From: Rheinheimera sediminis
GTDB lineage: Bacteria > Pseudomonadota > Gammaproteobacteria > Enterobacterales > Alteromonadaceae
Direction: 5' to 3'
DNA: 64,000 bases
NCBI RefSeq assembly: GCF_004005375.1
Contig: NZ_RZUF01000003.1
Location: forward strand, 109,132 to 173,131
The translations under genes and the position numbers were made by a program. Below the pieces are notes generated by a model that saw only the letters and a program-made list of their open reading frames with translations, had not been told where the DNA came from and ran no database searches. Shown here in pieces: positions 36,802 to 45,376 of the stretch (position 1 is the first letter of the stretch; every line of letters begins with the position of its first letter).

Positions 36802-36860
36802 CCACAGTTGGTTGTTTAGCTCTCTGAAATCAGACTTAGAAGCTAACTCATAGATCAGAA

Positions 36861-37049
36861 CTACTTGTATGGAGTTAACCACTCATCAAAACCAGTGGTT
36901 AATTTTTTAAATGAGATTTTGGGGGTATCTGCTGTTGGTTTTATCGCTCTAAAAGACCAAACCAGATTTTTAATATTCAACAGGTTAATTAAGACATCTG
37001 AACCTGAGTAGCAATAGCTATCACGTTCTACGCCATACTTATCGCGCAT
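36861..37049 (-). pseudogene. Truncated fic toxin remnant
   Basis: The frame from ATG 37049 begins MRDKYGVERDSYCYSGSD and continues VLINLLNIKN, matching the N-terminus of Fic/Doc proteins (E. coli Fic: MSDKFGEGRDPYLYPG). After about 27 residues the similarity stops and the frame ends at 62 codons with an unrelated tail, with no HPFxxGNG-type catalytic motif anywhere nearby. Its start lies inside the end of the antitoxin frame (11-base overlap), as in yhfG-fic. I read it as a toxin cut off by deletion. Confidence 0.7.
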
Positions 37050-37197
37050 ACTGACGTTTTAGGTCTGCGATAGATTTATGTTCGCTGCTTTTTTTCAAAG
37101 ACAGTCCTTCGTAACTCAGGCTAACCTTATAATTTTCCAAATTAGGGGAAAATTTAGACTTGCGTTCATCGGTAGTTTTGGTCACTGTTTTTGACAT
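37039..37197 (-). CDS. YhfG-like Fic antitoxin, orphan
   Basis: 52 codons from ATG 37197 to TAA 37039. Residues LENYKVSLSYEGLSL and the C-terminal IADLKRQYAR resemble E. coli YhfG (NFQASRRLEGVEM, LEELRSHYER). YhfG/FicA-type proteins inhibit the Fic AMP-transferase. The frame is intact, while its toxin partner just downstream is truncated. Whether it is still expressed is unknown. Recognition rests on the tail and on the overlap with the fic start, so moderate confidence. Confidence 0.65.
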   Translation of the reverse strand: MSKTVTKTTDERKSKFSPNLENYKVSLSYEGLSLKKSSEHKSIADLKRQYAR

Positions 37198-37442
37198 AGA
37201 TTCCCTGACTCAAGCTGGATTCTAACGTATCAATGCCGAGATTTCCATCTGGAAGCTGTCAAAGCTAAGTTAGTTATATTCATCTAACGCAACAGCCGCC
37301 GTTTCAACAGAAAAGGTTTCACTTAGTACAATATCTGAAGCTACCAACTTGATGCTTTTGCTGCTTAGGCGCTTGATTTTATCCTATAAATTGCGGTGCC
37401 GACTATGTGCAAGGGGCATCGTTTACAGAGTGCTGAGCAAAG
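37198..37442. other. Degenerate gap between fic relic and DUF6088 gene
   Basis: No intact gene. On the minus strand a 34-codon run between stops (about 37275-37376) reads like a protein tail (IKLVASDIVLSETFSVE, then a stop after LDEYN), possibly a decayed gene. Otherwise AT-rich. Confidence 0.35.
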
Positions 37443-37480
37443 TGTCGTATTTTTGCTTGGGAGTTTGTCGTATTTTTGCT
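37443..37480. promoter_or_regulatory. Direct-repeat operator upstream of the AbiE-like pair
   Basis: TGTCGTATTTTTGCT occurs at 37443-37457 and 37466-37480, 23 bases apart (about two helix turns); a third partial match CGTATTTT begins at 37494. This is a likely autoregulatory site for the downstream antitoxin. Confidence 0.6.
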
Positions 37481-37512
37481 AAGCTGGATGCAACGTATTT
37501 TGGAGGTGCCTT

Positions 37513-37929
37513 GTGCCAAAGTTAAGGTTAAAGCAACAGGTTGAGCAACTAATTAATAGCGCTAAGCAGGATGTCTTTTTGCGCGCTGATTTTGACCAAT
37601 TGGGTGGCTATGATCAGGTAGGGCGAGCACTTCGGGAGTTAGTTGCTGACGGTAAGCTACTAAAAATTGGTTACGGCTTATATGCCAAAGCCCGGATCAG
37701 TAGCATCACGGGTAAACCTATGCTGGCATCTGTTGGTGGTTTTAAGATGGTATCTGAACAAGCCCTGGAGCGATTAGGGGTAGCCTGGCAACCATCAGAT
37801 GAACTGGTGCGCTACAACAAAGGTGAGACTACTCAGGTTCCTGTGAATGCTAAGGTTATCGTTAAAAAACGTTTTAACCGCAAAATTTCTCTTCGGAATA
37901 TGCAGCTTCAGGTCGAGCAGCGTTCATGA
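37513..37929 (+). CDS. DUF6088-type antitoxin (AbiEi-like)
   Basis: 138 residues from GTG 37513, five bases after an ideal GGAGG. The N-terminus (KLRLKQQVEQLINSAKQDVF, FDQLGGYDQVGRALRELVAD) is a winged-helix DNA-binding domain, and GKLLKIGYGLYAKAR is the wing, as in AbiEi and DUF6088 proteins. These are the antitoxin/repressor partners of AbiEii nucleotidyltransferases in type IV toxin-antitoxin/abortive-infection systems. Ends with a four-base overlap with the toxin gene. Intact. Confidence 0.75.
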   Translation: MPKLRLKQQVEQLINSAKQDVFLRADFDQLGGYDQVGRALRELVADGKLLKIGYGLYAKARISSITGKPMLASVGGFKMVSEQALERLGVAWQPSDELVRYNKGETTQVPVNAKVIVKKRFNRKISLRNMQLQVEQRS

Positions 37930-38801
37930 CGCTGCCCGCCCCCGAACTTTTTGCTGAAGTCGCAGATTTTCTCAATATCACAAACCCTGCTATTGTCGAA
38001 AAAGATTACTTCCTTATACAACTTCTACGCCTGCTCAGTACCACAGACACCGAGGGATATCAGCTAGTATTTGCTGGTGGTACCTGTTTGGCTAAGGTGT
38101 ATAAACACACACACCGAATGTCTGAAGACATAGATTTAAAATTAGTGCCTGACGATGCCACAAAGCAATTAAGTAATTCTGCGCAAAGAACACTTAGAAA
38201 ACGCATCCACCTTAATATTACGAATCAATTACTGGGCAGTGGGCTTTTTACTCAGAGCAAGGATGCTGTTGTCCGAAATGAACGTCGTTTTTTGCAGTTG
38301 CTGCTCAATTACCCGAATGCATTCCCTTCCAGCGACGCACTACGGACGCATATTCAATTAGAACTGACAGAGTCTGAGCTATTACAGCCTGCCGCTTACC
38401 ACTCTGTTAGTTCGCTTTATGCTGATGTGAAAAAGCTGGCACCAGAGGTTGAAAAGTTTGCTTGTGTCTCTCTTGAATCCACCGCTGCTGAAAAACTGAT
38501 TTCGCTACTACGCAGAACGGCATTAACTACCCGTTATGCAGAGCGCCAAGATGATGATCAGTTAATCCGCCATGCTTACGATCTTTATTAGATCCAAGCC
38601 GAGCTTGTAGGCAAAGCAGAATTTAAGCAGTTAATTGACGTGGTGATAGCGACTGATGTTGCTCAGTTTGGCGAACAACACCCTGAGTTCAGAGCAGATC
38701 CTGGCAGTGAATTGCTCTTTGGCCTGGCGCAGTTAGAAGAATCCAAATACGCTGAACGTTATAAACGATTTATTGGGCCTCTGGTCACCCACAGCCTGTA
38801 G
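37926..38801 (+). pseudogene. AbiEii/AbiGii-family nucleotidyltransferase toxin interrupted by an in-frame TAG
   Basis: From ATG 37926 the frame gives 221 residues with the nucleotidyltransferase core intact: VFAGGTCLAKVYKHTHRMSE (about 48-67), DIDLKL (D68, D70). It then meets TAG at 38589-38591 in YDLY-stop-IQAEL, after which the same frame stays open for 69 more codons with convincing protein sequence (FGEQHPEFRADPG, YKRFIGPLV) and ends at TAG 38799. One base change (CAG to TAG) explains it. As it stands the product lacks its C-terminal quarter, so the toxin may be inactive or altered. Confidence 0.85.
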
Positions 38802-38888
38802 CCTGGAGCGAAGCGCTTAAAACAGTGCAACTGCTAACAAAGCAGCATCTTGGCTGATTGCTGTATTAAGTTGTCTTTACTCATGTGG

Positions 38889-39001
38889 ATAAGGACAAAA
38901 ATAGAATCATTGCCTCTAAATTTAATCGACATAAGGACATAAATTTAGCTAATAAGGACATTTCTTAGTGGTTTGTCTCTATGTCCTTTTGGATAAGGAC
39001 A
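38889..39001. repeat. Orphan array of ATAAGGACA repeats
   Basis: ATAAGGACA occurs at 38889, 38931, 38952 and 38993; the last forms an inverted repeat with TGTCCTT at 38982. It looks like an antitoxin operator array but no HTH gene follows; only a 34-codon tail (about 38997-39109, read as FAMDWQKGSLLELRTSKDF) ends at TAG. The rest of 38802-39131 shows no gene. Confidence 0.6.
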
Positions 39002-39131
39002 CTTGAGCCAAGGTGCTGGAGATGAAGTAAAACATTTTGCGATGGACTGGCAGAAAGGGTCTTTGCTTGAGCTAAGAACAAGCAAAGACTTTAATCAGTT
39101 TTATGAGTAGGCTTTGTGTAATTGATTGATT

Positions 39132-39992
39132 TTATTCAATATTCTGTATTTGTTCCCGCATCTGTTCGATTAAAACCTTCAGCTCCACCGCTGTATTGGT
39201 GATCTCGGTTGAGATGGCTTTAGAGGACAAGGTGTTCGCTTCGCGGTTGAATTCCTGCATCATAAAATCGAGGCGGCGGCCTATGGCTCCGCCTTGTTTT
39301 AGGCTGTGGCGGGTTTCTTTGATATGAGCGTCTAAACGGTCTAGCTCTTCTGCCACGTCAGATTTCTGGGCTAAAAAGGCCATTTCCTGCTCGAGGCGGT
39401 TTTGGTCCAGTTCGGCTTTTACTTCCTGCAGACGATTCAACATTTTGTCGCGTTGCCATTGCAGGGCTTGCGGTAAATGGGTGCGTAAGGTGCTGACATG
39501 AATGGAGATTTGATCCAGACGGTCGCGGATCATTTGCTCTATGGCGACGCCTTCACGGCCACGGCCTGCAACGAAGTCGACTAAGGCGGCGTCAAAAGCG
39601 GCCATCAGTTCGGCTTGTAAGCTGTCGATGTCTTCTTCCTGAGTTTCCATCACGCCAGGCCAGCGCAAAATATCAACCACGTTAAGCTGGGCTTTGCCGC
39701 TTTGCTCGGCTAATACGCTTGCGCTTTGCATCAGTTGTTTGGCCAAAGCTTCGTTAATTTTTAACTCACCAGCAGTGTTTGATGCGCTGTATTTCAGGTT
39801 GATTTCCAGTTTGCCGCGGTGCAGTTTCTGCCGCAGTTTGTCGCGTAATAAACCTTCTAAGCAACGAAACTGTTCTGGCAGGCGGAAATAGCTTTCCAGA
39901 TAACGTTGGTTAACGGAGCGGATTTCCCAAACGGCATTGCCCCAGCTGGCACGAATTTCGTGGCGGGCATAAGCGGTCATACTGTGGATCAT
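39132..39992 (-). CDS. yicC: YicC-family endoribonuclease/stress protein
   Basis: 286 residues from ATG 39992 (MIHSMTAYARHE, as in E. coli YicC); an earlier frame start at 40049 is not supported. The family has been reported as an endoribonuclease that acts on RyhB; C-terminal HIKETRHSLKQGGAIGRRLD and MQEFNREANTLSSKA with Glu/Asp/Arg residues is the conserved block. Divergent from rph, as in E. coli. This is where the conserved chromosomal block resumes after the variable interval. Confidence 0.95.
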   Translation of the reverse strand: MIHSMTAYARHEIRASWGNAVWEIRSVNQRYLESYFRLPEQFRCLEGLLRDKLRQKLHRGKLEINLKYSASNTAGELKINEALAKQLMQSASVLAEQSGKAQLNVVDILRWPGVMETQEEDIDSLQAELMAAFDAALVDFVAGRGREGVAIEQMIRDRLDQISIHVSTLRTHLPQALQWQRDKMLNRLQEVKAELDQNRLEQEMAFLAQKSDVAEELDRLDAHIKETRHSLKQGGAIGRRLDFMMQEFNREANTLSSKAISTEITNTAVELKVLIEQMREQIQNIE

Positions 39993-40023
39993 AAGTGGGT
40001 CCTGAAAACAAAATAAAACCGAG

Positions 40024-40061
40024 TATACCCGTCTTAATTGAAGCTGCAACTTTGTTGACTG
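40024..40061 (-). repeat. ERIC half-element
   Basis: Reading minus, the stretch ends CTTCAATTAAGACGGGTATA and begins CAGTCAACAAAGTTGCAG, matching only the right-hand end of the ERIC copies at 35567 and 41599. It lies between yicC and rph. Confidence 0.75.
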
Positions 40062-40150
40062 AAACTGGTTATAGAATGGCCGTTAGCCAGAGTTCAAACG
40101 CCTTGCCGCATTTACTTAGCGTATAGATGGCACAGCAAGGGTGAAATCCC

Positions 40151-40156
40151 TATAAT
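40151..40156 (+). promoter_or_regulatory. Probable -10 box upstream of rph
   Basis: TATAAT 34 bases before the rph ATG. The matching -35 region is poor (near TGGCAC), so only the -10 is convincing. Confidence 0.4.
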
Positions 40157-40189
40157 GAAGCACTTTTAATATCAGGTTGAGGCTTCACC

Positions 40190-40903
40190 ATGCGTCCTAG
40201 CGGCAGAACAGCGAGTCAAATTCGTCCTATTACTTTCACCCGTCAATTTACGGCTCATGCTGAAGGTTCAGTATTGGTTGAGTTTGGTAACACCAAAGTT
40301 ATTTGTACTGCCAGCGTGATTGAAGGTGTGCCACGTTTTATGAAAGGCCAGGGCAAAGGCTGGATCACAGCTGAATATGGCATGTTGCCACGTGCAACTC
40401 ATACCCGTAACGACCGTGAAGCGGCTCGTGGTAAGCAGGGTGGCCGTACTATGGAAATTCAGCGCCTGATTGGCCGCGCTTTGCGTACTGCTGTGGATTT
40501 AAAGCTGTTGGGTGAAAACACTATTACTATCGACTGTGATGTGATCCAGGCCGATGGTGGCACCCGCACTGCCTCTATTACCGGTGCTTGTGTGGCTTTA
40601 GTGGATGCGCTGAATTTTATGCGCGCTAAAGGCATGATCAAAACCAACCCTTTGAATTTTATGGTCGCTGCAGTTTCTGTGGGTGTTTATAAAGGCACAG
40701 CAGTTGCCGATTTAGACTACGCCGAAGATTCAAACGCTGAAACCGATATGAATATCGTTATGACTGAAACCGGCAAAATCATCGAAATTCAGGGCACGGC
40801 TGAAGAAGCGCCATTTAGCTTTGAAGAAATGCAGCAGATGATGGAATTAGGCAAACACGCCATCCGCGAAATTATCGACGAACAAAAACGCGTTTTAGCT
40901 TAA
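40190..40903 (+). CDS. rph: Ribonuclease PH
   Basis: 237 residues. Phosphorolytic 3' exonuclease that trims tRNA 3' ends. Landmarks: [13 protein letters not shown] at the N-terminus, [22 protein letters not shown], the Arg-rich [15 protein letters not shown] and [19 protein letters not shown] with phosphate- and metal-binding residues. GAGG precedes the ATG. Unlike the frameshifted E. coli K-12 gene this is intact. Leads pyrE 33 bases downstream, so it is likely an rph-pyrE operon. Confidence 0.98.
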   Translation: MRPSGRTASQIRPITFTRQFTAHAEGSVLVEFGNTKVICTASVIEGVPRFMKGQGKGWITAEYGMLPRATHTRNDREAARGKQGGRTMEIQRLIGRALRTAVDLKLLGENTITIDCDVIQADGGTRTASITGACVALVDALNFMRAKGMIKTNPLNFMVAAVSVGVYKGTAVADLDYAEDSNAETDMNIVMTETGKIIEIQGTAEEAPFSFEEMQQMMELGKHAIREIIDEQKRVLA

Positions 40904-40936
40904 GTTTTGCTTAAAGTTTTGAGGTCACACTAAGTT

Positions 40937-41581
40937 ATGAAACAGTTTCAAAAAGACTTTATTGAATTTGCCTTGTCGCGTCAGGTCCTGAAGTTTGGCA
41001 GTTTTACGCTGAAATCCGGCCGTACCAGCCCGTACTTTTTTAACGCAGGTTTATTTAATACAGGCGGTGATTTAGCCCGTTTAGGCCGGTTTTATGCCGC
41101 CGCTTTAGAAGATGCTGGCGTTGAGTTTGACCTGCTGTTTGGCCCTGCCTACAAAGGTATTCCTATAGCTACTACTACAGCTGTGGCTTTGTTTGATCAG
41201 TACGGTAAAGACGTGCCTTATTGCTTTAACCGCAAAGAAGCGAAAACCCATGGTGAGGGCGGCAACTTAGTAGGTTCGCCTTTACAGGGTAAAGTGATGC
41301 TGGTGGATGATGTGATCACAGCCGGTACTGCGATTCGTGAATCGATGCAGTTGATTCAGGCGCAGGGTGCCAGCTTAAGTGGTGTGCTGATTGCGCTTGA
41401 TCGTCAGGAAAAAGGCCAGGGCGAACTTTCAGCTATTCAGGAAGTCGAACGCGACTTTAGTACTCAAGTGGTTTCTATCATTTGTTTAAACGACTTGATT
41501 AACTACCTGCAAGGCAAACCTGAGCTGGCGCAGTATTTAGACGCTGTGTCTGCGTATCGTGCCCAGTATGGTGTGAGTTAG
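40937..41581 (+). CDS. pyrE: Orotate phosphoribosyltransferase
   Basis: 214 residues. Pyrimidine synthesis step joining orotate and PRPP to OMP. PRPP-binding motif [17 protein letters not shown] is present, with [13 protein letters not shown] near the N-terminus and [13 protein letters not shown] as the flexible loop. GAGG is ten bases before the ATG. Follows rph. In E. coli pyrE is controlled by attenuation through the rph leader; the gap here (33 bases) holds no clear attenuator. Confidence 0.98.
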   Translation: MKQFQKDFIEFALSRQVLKFGSFTLKSGRTSPYFFNAGLFNTGGDLARLGRFYAAALEDAGVEFDLLFGPAYKGIPIATTTAVALFDQYGKDVPYCFNRKEAKTHGEGGNLVGSPLQGKVMLVDDVITAGTAIRESMQLIQAQGASLSGVLIALDRQEKGQGELSAIQEVERDFSTQVVSIICLNDLINYLQGKPELAQYLDAVSAYRAQYGVS

Positions 41582-41598
41582 GGTTTTAACCATGTTTT

Positions 41599-41724
41599 AG
41601 ACCCAAGTAATTGGAGTTGCAGGGAGGCGACAAGTCAGCGAGACCCCAGGAGCATAGTCAACCTATGTGACTGGGGCGAGAGGGCGTAGTCAACAAAGCT
41701 GCAGCTTCAAGTACGACGGGTATA
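41599..41724. repeat. ERIC-type repeat, full copy between pyrE and dgkA
   Basis: About 126 bases; left end degraded (ACCCAAGTAATTGGAGTTGC), core CCCCAGGAGCATAG / CTATGTGACTGGGG intact, right end GTACGACGGGTATA. The dgkA Shine-Dalgarno AAGGA begins seven bases beyond its end, so this element forms the dgkA leader. Confidence 0.9.
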
Positions 41725-41737
41725 ATAAGGACAAGGA

Positions 41738-42109
41738 ATGAGCAAGCCAAACGGCACAGGTTTTGGGCGTATTATTAAAGCTGCAGATTGTAGCCGTAAA
41801 GGTTTTACTGCAGCTTGGGTGAACGAAGCCGCCTTTCGTCAGGAAGCCGGGCTTACTTTAGCTGCTATTCCTTTTGCTTGGTATTTAGCTGCTGATTTTG
41901 GTCACTTTGCTATTTTGATGGGCGTGTGGTTACTGGTGATTATTGTTGAGTTATTAAACTCGGCCATTGAAGCCTTAACCGACCGGGTTAGTTTAGAACG
42001 GCACGAATTATCAGGCCGGGCTAAAGATATGGGCTCAGCTGCTGTGACTTCGGCTTTAGTCTTTGTTGCGCTCGTATGGGCAGCAGCTATCTGGCAAAAG
42101 TTTGGCTAA
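41738..42109 (+). CDS. dgkA: Diacylglycerol kinase
   Basis: 123 residues, three TM helices. Inner-membrane kinase that recycles diacylglycerol from membrane-derived oligosaccharide or LPS modification. Catalytic NSAIEALTDR (Glu and Asp) with the N-terminal AADCSRKGFTAAW and the following RAKDMGSAAV are typical. Placed between pyrE and slmA, where E. coli has no gene, so it is an addition to the conserved block. AAGGA precedes the ATG. Confidence 0.95.
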   Translation: MSKPNGTGFGRIIKAADCSRKGFTAAWVNEAAFRQEAGLTLAAIPFAWYLAADFGHFAILMGVWLLVIIVELLNSAIEALTDRVSLERHELSGRAKDMGSAAVTSALVFVALVWAAAIWQKFG

Positions 42110-42116
42110 ATGTGCC

Positions 42117-42167
42117 GGGGTCAGGCCTTGAATGTTGAATCAAATTCAACATTCAAGGCCTGACCCC
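42117..42167. repeat. 24-bp-stem palindrome between convergent dgkA and slmA
   Basis: Perfect inverted repeat, arms 42117-42140 and 42144-42167, loop CAA. Arms are identical to those of the element at 25988. Starts eight bases after the dgkA stop and ends 15 bases before the slmA stop. Likely a bidirectional terminator. Confidence 0.9.
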
Positions 42168-42181
42168 GTTGACCCGTAGTT

Positions 42182-42775
42182 TTAAACCGCAAACAAGGTT
42201 TTCTGCAGTAAAGCCCATTGGTTAGGCCATTGAGCTGTTGGCAAACGGGCAAAACCTGAACGGACAAACTGCTGCATTTTGCCTTCACAAATCCCTAGCA
42301 ACAGGTTGGCTAAATCACCTTCATCCACGCTAAAACTTTTGCCTTCACGTAACTTACGTTCGCGTAAACATTGTTTTAACTGAGTCTCCAGCTTTTCATA
42401 CAAGGCGCTGATGCGTTCCTGCAAACGTTCCTGTTCGCCCTGTAAGGCATCACCAGTCAGAATGCGGCAGATGCCGGGGTTACGTTCGGCGAAGATCAGT
42501 AACAGCTGCATAATGAGTTCTATGCGCTGCTCGGTTTGTTTGTGCTCCTGCACTATCGCATTAATGCGCGACAACAAGGTGTCTTCAATAAAGTCGATTA
42601 AACCTTCAAACATCCGGGCCTTGCTAGGGAAATGCCGGTACAAAGCTGCTTCGGATACACCCACCTGAGCCGCCAAAGCAGCCGTGGTGATACGCTGACC
42701 CGCATGGCTTTGCAGCATTGCGGCCAGAGCCTGCAAAATATCTTCTTTGCGGTTGGGACGTTTTGTCGTTGCCAT
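42182..42775 (-). CDS. slmA: Nucleoid occlusion factor SlmA
   Basis: 197 residues from ATG 42775 with AAGGA five bases upstream. TetR-family [23 protein letters not shown] (about 30-50) and regulatory helices. SlmA binds DNA sites over the chromosome and FtsZ, blocking Z-ring formation over the nucleoid. Sequence [16 protein letters not shown] matches the E. coli protein region. Twelve bases downstream of dut, so co-transcribed with coaBC-dut. Confidence 0.95.
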   Translation of the reverse strand: MATTKRPNRKEDILQALAAMLQSHAGQRITTAALAAQVGVSEAALYRHFPSKARMFEGLIDFIEDTLLSRINAIVQEHKQTEQRIELIMQLLLIFAERNPGICRILTGDALQGEQERLQERISALYEKLETQLKQCLRERKLREGKSFSVDEGDLANLLLGICEGKMQQFVRSGFARLPTAQWPNQWALLQKTLFAV

Positions 42776-42786
42776 GGAAATCCTTG

Positions 42787-43245
42787 TCACTGCCTACCCG
42801 AATGGCCAAATCCACCTTCGCCTCGGTCTGAAGCGTCAAAATCTGAAACAATAGTAAATTCTGCCTGTACCACAGGCATAAACACTAGTTGCGCAATACG
42901 ATCGCCCGGCTGGATAGTGAAATGTTCCTGAGAACGGTTCCACATAGATACCATTAACTGGCCCTGATAATCCGAGTCGATTAAACCCACTAAATTACCC
43001 AGCACTATGCCGTGTTTATGACCTAAACCAGAGCGCGGCAGTATAGTGGCGCATAAATTAGCATCACCAATGTGAATAGCCAAACCTGTTGGAATCAGCG
43101 TGGTTTGGCCCGGAGCCAGTTGTACTTCTGCATCCAGACAAGCCCGTAAATCTAAACCAGCGCTGCCCGGTGTGGCATAAGCCGGTAATGGGAATTCAGT
43201 GCCGATACGTGGGTCGAGAATTTTTAAATCAATGGCTTTTTTCAT
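42787..43245 (-). CDS. dut: Deoxyuridine triphosphatase
   Basis: 152 residues. Trimeric dUTPase that hydrolyses dUTP to dUMP, limiting uracil in DNA and feeding dTMP synthesis. All motifs visible: [41 protein letters not shown] and the C-terminal [11 protein letters not shown]. The start overlaps coaBC by 17 bases, as in E. coli. Confidence 0.98.
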   Translation of the reverse strand: MKKAIDLKILDPRIGTEFPLPAYATPGSAGLDLRACLDAEVQLAPGQTTLIPTGLAIHIGDANLCATILPRSGLGHKHGIVLGNLVGLIDSDYQGQLMVSMWNRSQEHFTIQPGDRIAQLVFMPVVQAEFTIVSDFDASDRGEGGFGHSGRQ

Positions 43246-44452
43246 GCAGATAACGCTCGTTAATCAATAAAAGAAGTTGCTGCGCCAGCTCTGTTTTGGC
43301 TTGTAAGCCAAACTGCTGTTCGCCGTCTGCCCAAAACACGCTGAGGGCATTATGTTCGCTATTAAAGCCTTGGCCAGTTACAGATACGTCATTGGCGCAA
43401 ATCAGATCCAGTTTTTTCTTCGCCAGTTTCTGCCGGGCATAATTGGCGACATCCTGAGTTTCAGCGGCAAAACCTACGGTAAAAGGACGTTGTGACGTTA
43501 ATGCGGCTACAGCGGCAATAATGTCGCGGTTTTTCACTAGAGTCAGGCTGGTGCTGTCGTCGCTGGTCTTTTTCAGCTTCTGAGCCGCTACCTGCGCTAC
43601 TTTATAATCTGCTACAGCGGCGCAGCCAATAAAGATGCTTGCGCTGGTCGCCTGCTCTAATGCGACCTGATACATCTGATCTGCCGTGACTACATCAATA
43701 CGTTTTACCTGGTCAGGAGTCTTAAGCTGCACTGGGCCTGCAATTAAAGTCACGTCCGCACCTAAGCGCGCAGCGGCATCAGCCAAAGCGAAACCCATCT
43801 TGCCCGAACTGTGATTGGAGATATAACGCACAGGATCGATCGGTTCACGGGTAGGGCCAGCGGTAATCACCAGTGACACGCCAGTTAAAGGCTGAACTCG
43901 CGGCGCAAAATGCTCCAGTACTAAATCCACCAGCTGCAAAGGTTCTAACATCCGGCCCATGCCGACATCACCACAGGCTTGTTCGCCTGCTGCTGGGCCC
44001 CATATGTAAAAATTACGTGTATTTAATGTATCTATGTTGTGTTTTGTGGCTATATTTTTATACATCTGCTGATTCATTGCAGGAGCCACTGCTACAGGTG
44101 CATCTGTGGCCAGCACACAAGTGCTTAACAAATCGTTAGCGAGGCCATGAGCTAAGCGGGCAATTAAATCAGCCGAAGCAGGGGCTATCAGTAATAAATC
44201 GGCCCATTTTGCCAGCTCAATATGACCCATAGCGGCTTCGGCAGCAGGGTCGAGCAAGCTGTTGGCCACCGGATGACCGGATAAGGCCTGCAAAGTTAAA
44301 GGCGTAATAAATTCGCGCGCTGCGTCGGTTTGAATCACCCGTACTTCAGCGCCACGTTCTTTCAGACGGCGAATTAAGTCGGCACTTTTGTAAGCGGCAA
44401 TACCGCCGCTAATGCCTAATAAAATGCGTTTTCCTGCCAGTAATAGTGCCAT
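43229..44452 (-). CDS. coaBC: Bifunctional phosphopantothenoylcysteine decarboxylase/synthetase
   Basis: 407 residues. N-terminal flavodoxin-like CoaC half with [17 protein letters not shown]-type start ([14 protein letters not shown]), His in [10 protein letters not shown] region and [11 protein letters not shown]-terminal CoaB half with [20 protein letters not shown] and the Lys in KLKKTSD. Two steps of coenzyme A synthesis. Overlaps dut at its 3' end. No strong ribosome site at ATG 44452, but it matches the expected N-terminus. Confidence 0.97.
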   Translation of the reverse strand: MALLLAGKRILLGISGGIAAYKSADLIRRLKERGAEVRVIQTDAAREFITPLTLQALSGHPVANSLLDPAAEAAMGHIELAKWADLLLIAPASADLIARLAHGLANDLLSTCVLATDAPVAVAPAMNQQMYKNIATKHNIDTLNTRNFYIWGPAAGEQACGDVGMGRMLEPLQLVDLVLEHFAPRVQPLTGVSLVITAGPTREPIDPVRYISNHSSGKMGFALADAAARLGADVTLIAGPVQLKTPDQVKRIDVVTADQMYQVALEQATSASIFIGCAAVADYKVAQVAAQKLKKTSDDSTSLTLVKNRDIIAAVAALTSQRPFTVGFAAETQDVANYARQKLAKKKLDLICANDVSVTGQGFNSEHNALSVFWADGEQQFGLQAKTELAQQLLLLINERYLHEKSH

Positions 44453-44535
44453 GTCTGTCGCAGCAAAAAAGTAGTTAAGTTGGCGTTAAGATAACACGGA
44501 AAGATAAAGGAAAACAAAAACTCAAGGAGGCGAAG

Positions 44536-45210
44536 ATGAGTATCAAAAGCTGGCCTGAGGGTGAAAGGCCAAGAGAAAAACTGCTGGCGCATGGCGCAGA
44601 GCATTTATCAGACGGCGAATTGTTGGCTATTTTTTTACGCACTGGTGTGGCTGGTATGGATGCGGTGGAATTGTCCCGTACTTTGTTGCATCAGTTTGGT
44701 GGGCTTCGACCTTTGTTAGCAGCCAGTCAGGCTGATTTTTGCAAAGGTCATGGTTTAGGGCAAGCAAAATATGTGCAATTACAAGCGGTTATGGAGTTAA
44801 GTAAGCGCTACCTGGTGCAAAGCATGCAGCGTGATACTGTGTTCACTGAGCCCGCTTTGGTGAAGCGCTATTTACAGCAAAGTTTAGCATCGCAAAAACG
44901 TGAAGTTTTTATGTTGTTGTATTTAGACAGCCAACACCGGCTCATTTGCGCCGAACCGTTATTTTTCGGCACTATTGATGCCAGTCCTGTGTATCCGCGT
45001 ATTGTAGTTCAGAGTGCTTTAGCGCATAATGCCGCCGCCGTTATTTTGGCTCACAATCATCCATCCGGAGTTGCAGAGCCGAGCCGTGCCGATCGGGTTA
45101 TAACGGAACGCCTGACTCAAGCCATGTCTCTGGTTGACATTAAGTTGCTGGATCATTTTGTGGTAGGTGATGCAGAGGTTATTTCCTTTGCCGAACGCGG
45201 CTGGCTATAA
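44536..45210 (+). CDS. radC: RadC/YicR family JAB-domain protein
   Basis: 224 residues from ATG 44536 with an ideal AAGGAGG. N-terminal helix-hairpin-helix-like part ([20 protein letters not shown]) and C-terminal JAMM metalloprotease-like motif [14 protein letters not shown]. Despite the name, a direct role in repair is not established. Divergent from coaBC and upstream of rpmBG, as in E. coli. Confidence 0.95.
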   Translation: MSIKSWPEGERPREKLLAHGAEHLSDGELLAIFLRTGVAGMDAVELSRTLLHQFGGLRPLLAASQADFCKGHGLGQAKYVQLQAVMELSKRYLVQSMQRDTVFTEPALVKRYLQQSLASQKREVFMLLYLDSQHRLICAEPLFFGTIDASPVYPRIVVQSALAHNAAAVILAHNHPSGVAEPSRADRVITERLTQAMSLVDIKLLDHFVVGDAEVISFAERGWL

Positions 45211-45260
45211 AGGTCTGAAGTTTGGATGTGCAAACGATCGCCTGAACCGTACAGATTTGC

Positions 45261-45289
45261 TTGAATTTGATCAGGCTTTCGTGTATAAA
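45261..45289 (+). promoter_or_regulatory. Sigma-70 promoter of rpmBG
   Basis: TTGAAT, 17 bases, TATAAA, about 88 bases before the rpmB ATG. Strong match and good spacing; followed by a GC start region typical of ribosomal protein promoters. Confidence 0.7.
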
Positions 45290-45376
45290 TTGCGCCCTTT
45301 CAGAAATCCGGGGCATTCTTCTTGGCCAGAAGGATGAACGAAGCTCGAGCTGAAGTAATTTTGGAGAAACATTGAC

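Noticed and set aside
38889-39001. CRISPR-like repeats
   Set aside because: Nine-base units with irregular spacing and an inverted copy fit an operator array, not CRISPR.
41721-41726. TATAAT at the end of the ERIC copy as a dgkA promoter
   Set aside because: It lies only 12 bases from the ATG and has no -35 at the right distance.
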